DNA of 64,000 bases, from the NCBI RefSeq assembly GCF_004115925.1, contig NZ_SDDX01000008.1, forward strand, positions 248,001 through 312,000, given 5' to 3'. The translations under genes and the position numbers were made by a program. The DNA is from Lelliottia nimipressuralis. GTDB taxonomy: Bacteria; Pseudomonadota; Gammaproteobacteria; Enterobacterales; Enterobacteriaceae. The notes below the pieces were generated by a model. That model had not been told where the DNA came from, made no database searches, and saw only the letters and a list, made by a program, of their open reading frames with translations. Shown one piece after another: positions 26,185 to 34,675 of the stretch (position 1 is the first letter of the stretch; every line of letters begins with the position of its first letter).

Positions 26185-27360
26185 ATGGCTAAAGGTATGC
26201 GGGTCAAGCTGAACTATGACGTCAGCCGCGATCCGGATACAGGCGTGGAAATTACCCGCCTGACCCCACCGGAAGTAACCTGTCATCGAAACTACTTTTA
26301 TCAGAAGTGCTTCTTTAATAATGGCAGCCATCTGCTGTTCGCCGGAGAGTTCGACGGCCACTGGAACTACTATCTGCTGGATCTGAAAAAAGCCGAAGCG
26401 GTGCAGCTGACGGAAGGCGCGGGTGATAATACGTTTGGCGGTTTTCTCTCGCCGGACGATAAGTCCCTTTATTACGTCAAAAACGACCGCACTCTGCTGG
26501 AAGTGAATCTGGACACGCTGGTCGAGCGCGAAGTGTATCGCGTCTCCGACGAGTGGGTCGGCTACGGCACCTGGGTCGCCAACAGCGATTGCACCAAACT
26601 GGTCGGGATCGAGATCGCCAAAAGCGACTGGACGCCACTGAACGACTGGAAAATTTTCCACGACTTCTTCCACAAAGGGCCACACTGCCGCCTGCTGCGC
26701 GTGGATCTGAAAACCGGTGAAAGCGCGACCATTCACGAAGAGAAAAACTGGCTCGGCCACCCTATCTATCGCCCGTTCGACGACAATACTGTCGCCTTCT
26801 GCCACGAAGGCCCGCACGACCTGGTGGATGCGCGGATGTGGATGGTGAACGAAGACGGCAGCAATGTGCGCAAAGTGAAAGAGCACGCCGAAGGCGAAAG
26901 CTGCACGCACGAATTCTGGGTGCCAAACGGCTCCGCGCTGGTGTATGTCTCGTATCTGAAAGGTCAGCAGGGCCGCACCATTTACAGCTTTAACCCGGAC
27001 ACCGGCGTCAACGACGCGGTCATGCAGATGCCCGCCTGTTCTCATTTGATGAGCAACTTTGACGGCACGCTGCTGGTCGGCGACGGTTCTGGTACGCCGG
27101 TGGATGTGAAAGACACCAGCGGTTACACCATCGATAACGATCCTTATCTGTACGCCTTTGACGTGGCGAAAAAAGCGCACTTCCGCATCGCCCGTCACGA
27201 TACCTCCTGGGCCACCGTGGCAAACAGCCGTCAGGTGACCCATCCGCATCCATCCTTTACTCCGGATGATAAAGCGGTGCTGTTCAGTTCCGATAAAGAC
27301 GGCAAACCCGCTCTCTATATCGCGAAACTCCCCGAGCAACCTGAAATGTTGCATGCATGA
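26185..27360 (+). CDS. ogl: oligogalacturonate lyase, second copy
   Basis: PL22 lyase of 391 residues. Catalytic His242 and metal ligands His287, Gln350, His353 and His355 sit at exactly the positions I recall for the Yersinia enzyme. This is therefore the canonical copy. AAGGAG precedes the ATG. It is transcribed alone, divergent from kduI, behind its own KdgR box, and ends at a terminator. The other copy at 21169 is clearly homologous but diverged, so the pair is not a recent duplication. Confidence 0.95.
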   Translation: MAKGMRVKLNYDVSRDPDTGVEITRLTPPEVTCHRNYFYQKCFFNNGSHLLFAGEFDGHWNYYLLDLKKAEAVQLTEGAGDNTFGGFLSPDDKSLYYVKNDRTLLEVNLDTLVEREVYRVSDEWVGYGTWVANSDCTKLVGIEIAKSDWTPLNDWKIFHDFFHKGPHCRLLRVDLKTGESATIHEEKNWLGHPIYRPFDDNTVAFCHEGPHDLVDARMWMVNEDGSNVRKVKEHAEGESCTHEFWVPNGSALVYVSYLKGQQGRTIYSFNPDTGVNDAVMQMPACSHLMSNFDGTLLVGDGSGTPVDVKDTSGYTIDNDPYLYAFDVAKKAHFRIARHDTSWATVANSRQVTHPHPSFTPDDKAVLFSSDKDGKPALYIAKLPEQPEMLHA

Positions 27361-27389
27361 TTTAAGTTAGTGTTTCTGTAACTGGCCTT

Positions 27390-27415
27390 GCCCTCCTCCT
27401 GGAGGGCTTTTTTTT
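27390..27415 (+). terminator. rho-independent terminator of the second ogl
   Basis: GCCCTCC-TCCT-GGAGGGC hairpin followed by eight T residues. Confidence 0.9.
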
Positions 27416-27483
27416 GGTTTGAAGAACATCTGTTTGCTCGTGATTTCGACCCGACCAGGCGAATACCCCCTGCCGACAGGCAT

Positions 27484-27515
27484 AAAAAAGCCGGCTCATG
27501 CGAGCCGGCTTTTTC
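27484..27515. terminator. bidirectional terminator, kdgM side
   Basis: AGCCGGCTC-ATGC-GAGCCGGCT, nine-base perfect arms, with A and T runs on either side. It serves kdgM on the minus strand and can also stop ogl readthrough. Confidence 0.88.
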
Positions 27516-27538
27516 CCGGAGGTACTGTTTATTATTAT

Positions 27539-28222
27539 TTAGAAGGAATATGCCACACCTAAACGGAAACGCGTCTGACGTTCGTCGGTCTCTTTCACGC
27601 CCACGTTGCCCACTTCCACATACGGCGCCCAGTTTTTATCCCATTTGTATGCCAGCTTAGCGTTATATTCGTTGGAATAATCTTTATTATTATTACGAAT
27701 CATCCCTTCTGAACTCTTCGCGTAGACATAGTTCAGCTCGGTACGGAAATCACCCATTACCCAGCCTACCCACGCATCGCCACGGTTAACTTTATCGTCG
27801 TCTTTATTTGAGCTTGAAGGATAGCGCGTATATTCGTAACGATAACGGGCCGCCACATAGAAGCCACTGTCGAAACTGTATTGCAAATGCAGATTCGGTT
27901 TATAGATGGTGCGGCTGTCATTACTTTCGATGGTAAATGCCGGTGTCAGCGCAATATTGTCGGTGGCTTTCCAGCGCCAGCTAATCTGGTCTTCGTGGCC
28001 GTTACCGACGACATCCGCAAAAGGCTGGTCGGCTTTATCGCCGCCTGATTTCCATTTTGCTTCAACGGAAAAACCTAAGCCATTGGCGAAGCGGTGTGAC
28101 ACGGAAACACGGTCGGCGTTTGAGCCGCTGTCGATGTATTCGTGACGTAAATCAACGGTAACAGCCTGAGCTGCGAAAGACGCACCAACGAGAGAAGCAA
28201 GGACCAGAGATTTTTTAAACAT
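27539..28222 (-). CDS. kdgM: oligogalacturonate-specific porin KdgM
   Basis: Outer-membrane beta-barrel of 227 residues. A signal peptide (MFKKSLVLASLVGASFA) is cleaved after QA near residue 20. The mature chain begins VTVDLRHEY and ends in the aromatic Tyr-Ser-Phe typical of outer-membrane barrels. KdgM-type porins form narrow anion-selective channels for pectin oligomers. GAGGG precedes the ATG. Two KdgR boxes abut one another directly upstream. Confidence 0.93.
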   Translation of the reverse strand: MFKKSLVLASLVGASFAAQAVTVDLRHEYIDSGSNADRVSVSHRFANGLGFSVEAKWKSGGDKADQPFADVVGNGHEDQISWRWKATDNIALTPAFTIESNDSRTIYKPNLHLQYSFDSGFYVAARYRYEYTRYPSSSNKDDDKVNRGDAWVGWVMGDFRTELNYVYAKSSEGMIRNNNKDYSNEYNAKLAYKWDKNWAPYVEVGNVGVKETDERQTRFRLGVAYSF

Positions 28223-28235
28223 GACAAAACCCTCA

Positions 28236-28255
28236 AATAAAATTATGTTTCGTTT
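28236..28255. promoter_or_regulatory. KdgR box 1 of kdgM
   Basis: AATAAAATTATGTTTCGTTT matches AATRAAAYRNYRTTTYATTT with two mismatches. It begins 14 bases before the ATG and so overlaps the leader. Confidence 0.65.
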
Positions 28256-28275
28256 TTATGAAATTGCATTTTATT
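28256..28275. promoter_or_regulatory. KdgR box 2 of kdgM
   Basis: On the minus strand AATAAAATGCAATTTCATAA, a close KdgR match. It begins at the very next base after box 1. Confidence 0.68.
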
Positions 28276-28294
28276 TTTTAAATAACGATATTTT

Positions 28295-28310
28295 AGTGAT
28301 CAAGATCGTA
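28295..28310. promoter_or_regulatory. candidate CRP site of kdgM
   Basis: On the minus strand TACGA-TCTTGA-TCACT, three mismatches from TGTGA-N6-TCACA but with good flanks. It lies 20 bases upstream of KdgR box 2. kdgM of Dickeya is CRP-activated. Confidence 0.4.
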
Positions 28311-28492
28311 ATTATTTGTTTCAATTTTTTTGGCAAGGATCGACGTGACACCCATCAACAAACATCGGGTATTAAAAGGGAATTTCAGGTTTAAGATCAC
28401 AAAAAGAGGATATTTGATCAGAATATGAAGTTTCTGGATTTAACTGGAGGCTTTAGAATCATCTCATAAGCGTAAAAATAGATTTCAGCGCA

Positions 28493-28519
28493 CAAAAAAA
28501 ATGCCTCCAATAAGGAGGC
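28493..28519 (-). terminator. rho-independent terminator of yqeF
   Basis: On the minus strand GCCTCC-TTATT-GGAGGC followed by A and then a run of T residues. Confidence 0.88.
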
Positions 28520-28547
28520 TTCTAAAGAGAGAACTATTTCAGTGCGG

Positions 28548-29726
28548 TTATCTTTCGATGGCGAGCGCCACGCCCTGCCCGCCACCAATGCACAAGGTCG
28601 CCAGCCCTTTGCGGGCATTGCGCTTGGTCATCTCATGCACCAGCGAAACTAAAATACGGCAGCCGGATGCGCCAATCGGGTGCCCAAGCGCAATCGCCCC
28701 ACCGTTGACGTTCACGCGGCTCGGATCCCACTCCAGCATTTTCCCCACCGATATCGCCTGTGCGGCAAACGCTTCATTCACTTCAATCAGATCCACGTCG
28801 CTGAGCTGCCAGCCCGCGCGCTCAAGACAGCGGCGCGTGGCATATACGGGAGCGATGCCCATCAGGGCAGGATCGACGCCCACGCTGGCGAACGCTTTGA
28901 TGCGCGCCAGCACCGGCAGATTCAGCTCTTCGGCTTTGCTTTCGCTCATCATCATCACCGCCGCTGCGCCGTCGTTGATCGACGAGGCGTTGCCCGCCGT
29001 CACCGAGCCGAGCGTTTCAAAGGCAGGATTGAGTTTAGCCAGCCCTTCCGCGCTGGCATCCGTGCGCGGCTGTTCATCCGTATCGATAATCAGCAGCTCG
29101 CCGTTGTGGCGCAGGGTGTCCACCGGCACGATTTCATCGCGAAAACGCCCTGAGTCGATGGCGGCACGCGCTTTTTGCTGTGAACTGAGCGCGTAGGCAT
29201 CCTGAAGCTCTCGGCTGATGCCGTATTCCCGCGCCAGGTTTTCTGCGGTCACGCCCATATGGTAATCGTTGAACGCATCCCACAGGCCGTCATGCACCAG
29301 GCTATCGAGCAGCTGGCTGTTGCCGAGCTGTGCGCCGGTGCGGCTGTCCGTCAGGACGTGCGGCGCGCGGCTCATGTTCTCCTGGCCGCCGGCGATGATC
29401 ACATCGGCCTCGCCGCACTGGATCGCCTGCGTCGCCAGATGCAGCGCTTTCAGACCCGAACCGCAGACGTCGTTGATGGTGATCGCCGACACGGTATTCG
29501 GCAGCCCGCCTTTCAGTGCCGCCTGACGCGCAGGGTTCTGCCCGGCGCCCGCCGTCAGCACCTGGCCCAGGATCACTTCATCTATTTCATGGGCGGGAAT
29601 TCCACTGCGTTCGACCAGCGCCCTGACGACCACGCTCCCCAGCTCCACTGCAGAATGGCGAGCCAGCGCGCCCTGGAAACAGCCGATTGCCGTACGCAAC
29701 GCCCCCACGATCACGACCTCTTTCAT
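28548..29726 (-). CDS. yqeF: acetyl-CoA C-acetyltransferase YqeF (thiolase)
   Basis: Thiolase of 392 residues (E. coli YqeF 393). The acylated Cys88 is in NDVCGSGLKA; the C-terminal GHPIGASG histidine and CIGGGQG cysteine complete the active site. It condenses or cleaves acetoacetyl-CoA; its physiological role is not settled. The start is MKEVVIVGALRT, matching E. coli; the frame runs 18 codons further upstream without homology. Confidence 0.94.
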   Translation of the reverse strand: MKEVVIVGALRTAIGCFQGALARHSAVELGSVVVRALVERSGIPAHEIDEVILGQVLTAGAGQNPARQAALKGGLPNTVSAITINDVCGSGLKALHLATQAIQCGEADVIIAGGQENMSRAPHVLTDSRTGAQLGNSQLLDSLVHDGLWDAFNDYHMGVTAENLAREYGISRELQDAYALSSQQKARAAIDSGRFRDEIVPVDTLRHNGELLIIDTDEQPRTDASAEGLAKLNPAFETLGSVTAGNASSINDGAAAVMMMSESKAEELNLPVLARIKAFASVGVDPALMGIAPVYATRRCLERAGWQLSDVDLIEVNEAFAAQAISVGKMLEWDPSRVNVNGGAIALGHPIGASGCRILVSLVHEMTKRNARKGLATLCIGGGQGVALAIER

Positions 29727-29820
29727 CTCTACCTCTGCGCAAAATGACACCGCTGATAGTAGATGCATTGTTATCAACAATTAACGTAATTGTTTAAAAA
29801 AAGTGAGTTTTGTCACAGGA

Positions 29821-30687
29821 TTAGCGCGCGTCCTGCAGATACTGGCGCAGCCAGCTTCCGGCGACGCCTGGCGGGCTTCGCTTGTTCCACAGAAGATCGA
29901 TGGCGATGGTGCGCGGCCAGCCGGGAACGTTGATTTGTACCAGGCTTTTCGCCGCGGCGAACTCTTCCACCAGCGCACAGGGCAGCGCGCACCAGCCGAA
30001 GCCCTGCACCGCCATGCTGAGGAGCAGCAAATAGTTAGGCGCAGACCAGATGGGGCCGCGCACCTGGGTGGTTTCCCGTTCCAGATATGTGCTCAGCTGC
30101 AGTTCGCGCCAGCCGTGCAGCTCATCCACCTCCACTCTCCCCTGCGCCGCTAGCGGGTGGGTGGTGGCAACATAGATCGCCATCTGGGTTTGCATCGGCA
30201 GGCGGATCACGCCGATCCCGGTGGGGTAAATATCGCGCGCTTCCGTAAGGCCGACCTGCGCACGCTCTTTTTGCAGCAGATCGATGACGTCCTCTTCCTC
30301 GCCAATCAAACACTCAAATTCCGTGTGCGGAAAGCGCTTGTCGAACTGGATCATCAGATCCTCCAGCACGTCCGGGTTGAGCGTGTCCGAGAGCACAAAG
30401 GTCAGCCGCGCTTCCGTCTGGGCGGTCAGGGAGACGGCCAGTTCGTCCAGACGCGCACTGGCGGCCAGAATCGACTGCACGTAACCCAGCACCTGCTCGC
30501 CCTGTTCGGTTAACACCGGTTGACGGGCGGAACGGTCAAACAGGGCAAACCCCAGATCTGCCTCCAGATTAGCAATCGCGGTGCTGACAGTGGACTGGCT
30601 TTTGCGCAGGCGTCGCGCCGCAGCGGAGAACGAACCGGTAGCCACGGTTTCGACAAAAGCGGTAAGGGCTTCGGGAGAGTAGCGCAT
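29821..30687 (-). CDS. LysR-family regulator, divergent from a PACE efflux gene
   Basis: LysR-type regulator of 288 residues with an N-terminal helix-turn-helix (FSAAARRLRKSQSTVSTAIANLE) and a substrate-binding domain. The next gene, transcribed away from it, is a PACE exporter. This pairing recalls AceR-AceI of Acinetobacter, so control of that exporter is likely (inference). The ligand is unknown. Confidence 0.88.
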   Translation of the reverse strand: MRYSPEALTAFVETVATGSFSAAARRLRKSQSTVSTAIANLEADLGFALFDRSARQPVLTEQGEQVLGYVQSILAASARLDELAVSLTAQTEARLTFVLSDTLNPDVLEDLMIQFDKRFPHTEFECLIGEEEDVIDLLQKERAQVGLTEARDIYPTGIGVIRLPMQTQMAIYVATTHPLAAQGRVEVDELHGWRELQLSTYLERETTQVRGPIWSAPNYLLLLSMAVQGFGWCALPCALVEEFAAAKSLVQINVPGWPRTIAIDLLWNKRSPPGVAGSWLRQYLQDAR

Positions 30688-30691
30688 GATG

Positions 30692-30712
30692 TATCTATTT
30701 TATCGATGGATA
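30692..30712. promoter_or_regulatory. inverted repeat between LysR and PACE genes
   Basis: TATCTAT-N7-ATGGATA pairs in 6 of 7 positions and lies a few bases from the LysR start, the usual place of a LysR-type autoregulatory site. Confidence 0.4.
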
Positions 30713-30790
30713 GTATCTTTTATATATCACAAATTACGATAAAAATAGGCCACATCAACGCCCATTCCGGCGAATTCATGAGGTCAGGTT

Positions 30791-31249
30791 ATGCAACACA
30801 ATGTACAAAAACGAAAACTGCCGGAGCGTATCTTCCACGCGGTGTGCTTCGAAGGGATTGCCACGGCAATTCTGGCGCCTACCGCCGCCTGGTTAATGCA
30901 GCGTTCGATGGTGGAAATGGGTGGACTCACCATCATCCTGGCGACCACAGCGATGGTCTGGAACATTATCTATAACTATGGATTTGACCGTATGTGGCCC
31001 GTTCACCGCGTAACCCGCACGGCAAAAGTGCGTGCGTTCCATGCTCTGGGCTTTGAGTGCGGCTTTATCGTGATCGGGGTGTCGATCGTCTCGGCGGTGC
31101 TCGGCGTAACGCTCCTGCAGGCATTTACCCTGGAGATCGGTTTCTTCCTGTTCTTCCTGCCGTACACCATGTTCTATAACTGGGCGTACGACACGCTTCG
31201 CGAAAAAGTGATCAAGCGCCGCCAGCAACGACGTGCCCTGGCGAACTGA
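30791..31249 (+). CDS. PACE-family multidrug/biguanide efflux transporter
   Basis: Inner-membrane protein of 152 residues with four hydrophobic segments in two repeats, the chlorhexidine-transporter-like (BTP) domain pair of the PACE family. Family features are RIFHAVCFEGIAT in the first segment, WNIIYNYGFDRM, RAFHALGFECG and YTMFYNWAYD. Relatives export chlorhexidine, acriflavine and short diamines. AGGT precedes the ATG. It is divergent from a LysR regulator. Confidence 0.92.
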   Translation: MQHNVQKRKLPERIFHAVCFEGIATAILAPTAAWLMQRSMVEMGGLTIILATTAMVWNIIYNYGFDRMWPVHRVTRTAKVRAFHALGFECGFIVIGVSIVSAVLGVTLLQAFTLEIGFFLFFLPYTMFYNWAYDTLREKVIKRRQQRRALAN

Positions 31250-31367
31250 TCCCTCTAAGGCCGGAACCCTCTTCCGGCCTGACCTGCGACGTCAACTGCG
31301 CCTTCAACGCATAATTATGGTAAATTACCCTCCTTTTTGTTCGTTTTATAGTTGATACGTTGCTCTA

Positions 31368-32597
31368 ATGTCGAAAATTTGGTCAAAAGAAGAGACTCTC
31401 TGGAGTTTCGCCCTCTATGGCACTGCCGTAGGCGCAGGAACCCTGTTCTTGCCCATTCAGCTCGGCTCCGCAGGCGCGATTGTCCTGCTCATTACGGCCC
31501 TTGTGGCTTATCCTTTAACCTACTGGCCGCACAAAGCGCTGGCCCAGTTTATCCTGTCGTCAAACGCCAAAGGCAGTGAAGGGATCACCAGCGCGGTGAC
31601 GCACTACTACGGCAAAAAGATCGGCAACCTGATCACCACGCTCTATTTTGTCGCCTTCTTCGTGGTGGTGCTGATTTACGCCGTGGCGATCACCAACTCG
31701 ATAACAGAACAGCTGGCGAAGCATCTGACCGTCGACACCACCGTACGCGTGCTGGTGAGTCTTGGCGTGGTGATGGTACTGAATCTGATCTTCTTAACGG
31801 GCCGTCATATCACCCTCAAGGTGATGGGTTTTCTGGTCTTCCCGCTGATCGCCTATTTCCTGTTTGTGTCCCTGTATCTCACCGGCAGCTGGCAGCCGTC
31901 GCTGCTGACCAGCCAGATGGCGTTCGATCAGCACACGCTGCACCAGGTATGGATTTCTATTCCAGTGATGGTTTTCGCTTTTAGCCATACGCCAATCATC
32001 TCCACTTTCGCCGTTGACAGACGTGAAAAGTACGGTGATGCGGCCATGGGTAAATGCAAAAAAATCATGAAGGTCGCGTACCTGATTATTTGCCTGAGCG
32101 TGCTGTTCTTTGTCTTCAGCTGCCTGCTGTCGATTCCGCCGTCGTACATCGTGGCGGCCAAAGAAGAGGGCGTAACAATTCTCTCGGCCCTCTCGATGAT
32201 GCCATCTTCCCCGGCATGGCTGGGTATTTCGGGCATTGTGGTGGCGATTGTGGCGATGTCGAAATCTTTCCTCGGCACCTATTTTGGGGTCATTGAAGGG
32301 GCGACGGAGATCGTCAAATCATCGCTGCATCAGGTGGGCATTAAGAAGAGCCGCGCCTTTAACCGCGCGGTATCAATCATGGTGGTGTCGTTTATTACCT
32401 TCGTGGTCTGTTTCATCAACCCGAACGCGATTTCGATGATTTACGCCATCAGCGGGCCTTTGATCGCCATGATTCTTTTCATCATGCCGACGCTCTCCAC
32501 TTATCTCATCCCGACGCTGAAACCTTACCGCTCTTTCGGCAATCTGCTGACGCTGATCGTCGGCGTGCTGTGCGTGTCGGTCATGTTTGTCGGTTAG
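31368..32597 (+). CDS. yqeG: YqeG, SdaC-type amino acid transporter
   Basis: Inner-membrane permease of 409 residues, the length of E. coli YqeG, with about 11 hydrophobic segments, of the hydroxy/aromatic amino acid permease (SdaC/TdcC) family. The N-terminal GTAVGAGTLFLPI motif is characteristic. E. coli YqeG has been linked to serine uptake. It follows yqeF in E. coli order, with the LysR-PACE pair inserted between. Confidence 0.93.
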   Translation: MSKIWSKEETLWSFALYGTAVGAGTLFLPIQLGSAGAIVLLITALVAYPLTYWPHKALAQFILSSNAKGSEGITSAVTHYYGKKIGNLITTLYFVAFFVVVLIYAVAITNSITEQLAKHLTVDTTVRVLVSLGVVMVLNLIFLTGRHITLKVMGFLVFPLIAYFLFVSLYLTGSWQPSLLTSQMAFDQHTLHQVWISIPVMVFAFSHTPIISTFAVDRREKYGDAAMGKCKKIMKVAYLIICLSVLFFVFSCLLSIPPSYIVAAKEEGVTILSALSMMPSSPAWLGISGIVVAIVAMSKSFLGTYFGVIEGATEIVKSSLHQVGIKKSRAFNRAVSIMVVSFITFVVCFINPNAISMIYAISGPLIAMILFIMPTLSTYLIPTLKPYRSFGNLLTLIVGVLCVSVMFVG

Positions 32598-32608
32598 CCC
32601 TCATGCAG

Positions 32609-32635
32609 GCCCGGTGAGCGCTTCGCTTTCCGGGC
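32609..32635. repeat. REP-like hairpin after yqeG
   Basis: GCCCGG and CCGGGC arms around TGAGCGCTTCGCTTT, between the convergent yqeG and GNAT genes. No clear T run follows. Confidence 0.5.
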
Positions 32636-33162
32636 TACACTTGCCGCGCTTTACGATAAAGCACATGCTCCGCCAGACGATGATCGGGGGCGAGCGCAGG
32701 ATGCAAAAACTCGCCCTCTTTTATCATCCCCAGGCGTTTCATCAGGTTCTCTGACGGCGCATTCAGCACCGAGGTAAATGAAACTACTTCGCCCAGCCCC
32801 AGCGTTTTAAAGCCATACTCCAGCGCCGCCGTGGCCGCCTCGTACGCCAGCCCCCCATGCCAGAACGGTTTTGCCAGACGCCAGCCAATCTCCGTGCAGG
32901 GTGAAAAGGCAAAACGGTCAGGCTGAGGGTGCAGCCCCAGACTACCGACAAACTCCCCCGTCGCGGTTAACTCAACGGCCCAGAACCCCCAGCCGCGTTC
33001 GGCGATGCCTTCTTGAAATCGCGCGGCAAGATTGTCGCTCTCTTCCCGCGTCAAGGTCGCCGGGAAAAATCGCATGACGTCACTGTCGCCATTGAGTGCC
33101 GCAAAAGGGGCGAGATCTTCTGGCCTCCACTGCCGGAGCAGCAGTCGTGGTGTCTCTATCAT
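32635..33162 (-). CDS. GNAT-family N-acetyltransferase (RimJ/RimL type)
   Basis: Acetyltransferase of 175 residues. It starts MIETPRLLLRQWRPEDL, the classic RimJ/RimL opening, and has the ending SENLMKRLGMIKEGEF where the protein closes over acetyl-CoA. Substrate unknown. AAGGA precedes the ATG and contains the TAA stop region of the Lrp-type gene 5 bases upstream, so the two are co-transcribed. Confidence 0.88.
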   Translation of the reverse strand: MIETPRLLLRQWRPEDLAPFAALNGDSDVMRFFPATLTREESDNLAARFQEGIAERGWGFWAVELTATGEFVGSLGLHPQPDRFAFSPCTEIGWRLAKPFWHGGLAYEAATAALEYGFKTLGLGEVVSFTSVLNAPSENLMKRLGMIKEGEFLHPALAPDHRLAEHVLYRKARQV

Positions 33163-33166
33163 CGGG

Positions 33167-33637
33167 TTATCCTTGTTTTAAGGTGTCGAGGGGGAAGGGC
33201 CGGTCCTGCACGACGGTTTTCATCACCAGCGTCGAGCGCAAATGCTGCACGCCAGGCATTGCCGACAATTTCTCATCGTACAGTTTCTGGAACGAGGGGA
33301 GATCGCGCGTGACCACATGCATTAAATAGTCAGGATCGCCGAACAGACGCTGCGCCAGCACGATCTGCGGGATCTCTTCCACCGCCGCCTCAAAGGCGCT
33401 GACGGCCCGCTTGTCGCCCTCTTTTAACGTCGCAAAAACAATCGCCACAAAATTGAAGCCCATTTTCGCGGGATCGAGATTTGCACGATAGCCCGTAATC
33501 GCCCCGCTCTGCTCCAGGGCGCGTACGCGTCGATGACAGGGCGAGAGGCTTAAGTTTACCCGTTCGGCCAGTTCCGTAAGCGACAGACGGCCATCCACCT
33601 GTAGCTCAGCAAGTATTTTTCGATCGATGCTATCCAT
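33167..33637 (-). CDS. Lrp/AsnC-family transcriptional regulator
   Basis: Regulator of 156 residues with an AsnC-type helix-turn-helix (SLTELAERVNLSLSPCHRRVRALEQSGAI) and a C-terminal RAM ligand domain (FGDPDYLMHV). It is divergent from a LysE-type exporter, which suggests control of amino acid export (inference). The GNAT gene follows in the same operon. Confidence 0.92.
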   Translation of the reverse strand: MDSIDRKILAELQVDGRLSLTELAERVNLSLSPCHRRVRALEQSGAITGYRANLDPAKMGFNFVAIVFATLKEGDKRAVSAFEAAVEEIPQIVLAQRLFGDPDYLMHVVTRDLPSFQKLYDEKLSAMPGVQHLRSTLVMKTVVQDRPFPLDTLKQG

Positions 33638-33751
33638 TTAGAAGAGTTTCTCATTTTAGCCCTGTTTTCAGCATAACATTGGAAGCTCATTTCGCCTGGA
33701 TGTCGATATTCTTTCTTTCCGCTAATGTCGTTTTGGAAGGGTGATCAAAGA

Positions 33752-34363
33752 ATGGAAATGAGTATCGTCGTCGGGTTCTGGCTGGTCTCTTTTCTGCTGA
33801 TAATGACGCCAGGCGCCGACTGGGCTTATGCCATCAGCGCGGGGATCAACGGGCGGCGCGTGGTACCGGCTGTGATGGGGCTGATGTCCGGGCATTTGCT
33901 GGCGACGGTTATTGTGGTGGCGGGTGTTGGGGTGTTGATCGCCGGGCATCCTCTGGCGCTGTCGCTGCTGACCGTCCTGGGTGCCGTCTATTTGCTGTGG
34001 CTGGGCGTGACGATTTTGCGCCATCCGGCCACGGTCAGCGCCGCTGAGCAGCAGGACGGAAGCTGGAACCAGTGGGCGCTCAAAGGGCTTTGTATTAGCG
34101 GACTGAACCCGAAAGTGTTCCTGCTGTTTCTGGCACTGCTTCCGCAATTTACCGACCCCAAAGGCAGCTGGTCGGTGCCTGTGCAGATGTCCGCGCTGGC
34201 GATGATGCACCTGCTCACCTGCACGCTAATTTACCTGCTGGTGGGCTACGGTTCACGGGCGCTATTAACCACACGCCCGCAGGCGGCGCGGGTAGTGGGC
34301 ATGATTTCCGGTGGGGTGATGGTGGTCATATCCGTCATTCTGATTTACGGACAGTTCAGATAA
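33752..34363 (+). CDS. LysE/RhtB-family amino acid exporter
   Basis: Inner-membrane protein of 203 residues with about six hydrophobic segments and the family motif TPGADWAYAISAGINGR near the N-terminus; the NPKVFLLFLALLPQF stretch is also typical of RhtB proteins. It probably exports an amino acid, and the divergent Lrp-type gene likely senses it. The ATG at 33752 follows GGAAGG at a long distance; a second ATG two codons later is possible. Confidence 0.9.
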   Translation: MEMSIVVGFWLVSFLLIMTPGADWAYAISAGINGRRVVPAVMGLMSGHLLATVIVVAGVGVLIAGHPLALSLLTVLGAVYLLWLGVTILRHPATVSAAEQQDGSWNQWALKGLCISGLNPKVFLLFLALLPQFTDPKGSWSVPVQMSALAMMHLLTCTLIYLLVGYGSRALLTTRPQAARVVGMISGGVMVVISVILIYGQFR

Positions 34364-34386
34364 AAAAACACCGGCGGGAGCCGGTG
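34362..34386 (-). terminator. rho-independent terminator of yjdI-yjdJ
   Basis: On the minus strand CACCGGC-TCCC-GCCGGTG followed by seven T residues. The left side can also stop the convergent LysE-type gene. Confidence 0.85.
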
Positions 34387-34392
34387 CTGAAG

Positions 34393-34665
34393 TCAGGCGC
34401 GGATATCGTCGTATTCGCGCGTTTTATCAAACTCGTGTTTGGCGAACGGGCACAGCGGGATAACTTTGCGGTTCTCCGCGCGCATTTTCTCGACCACTTT
34501 CGCCACCAGCTGTTTTCCTACGCCCTGCCCTTTCAGGCTGGCATCGACGTCCGTGTGCTCAATAATGCTCAGATGCTCCCCGGTCGGAACAAACACAATT
34601 TCAGCAACCTGATTCCCTTGTGCATCGTTGACGTAAAACTTGTTATGGCCTTCCAGAATATCCAT
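34393..34665 (-). CDS. yjdJ: YjdJ, small GNAT-like N-acetyltransferase
   Basis: 90 residues, the E. coli YjdJ length and nearly the same sequence. It is a minimal Gcn5-like (YidJ/DUF) acetyltransferase with the acetyl-CoA loop [11 protein letters not shown] and the ending [20 protein letters not shown]. Substrate unknown. It starts 10 bases after yjdI. In E. coli the pair lies far away near lysU. Confidence 0.93.
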   Translation of the reverse strand: MDILEGHNKFYVNDAQGNQVAEIVFVPTGEHLSIIEHTDVDASLKGQGVGKQLVAKVVEKMRAENRKVIPLCPFAKHEFDKTREYDDIRA

Positions 34666-34675
34666 GGTTCCTCGC

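Larger units (their letters stand above)
28223..28547. other. kdgM control region and yqeF terminator
   Basis: 325 bases, AT-rich. They hold two contiguous KdgR boxes, a CRP-like site and, at the far end, the yqeF terminator. No protein gene is supported. Confidence 0.75.

Noticed and set aside
26170..27354. 394-codon minus-strand frame opposite the second ogl
   Set aside because: Mirror frame of a GC-rich gene; the plus-strand protein has all catalytic residues of PL22.
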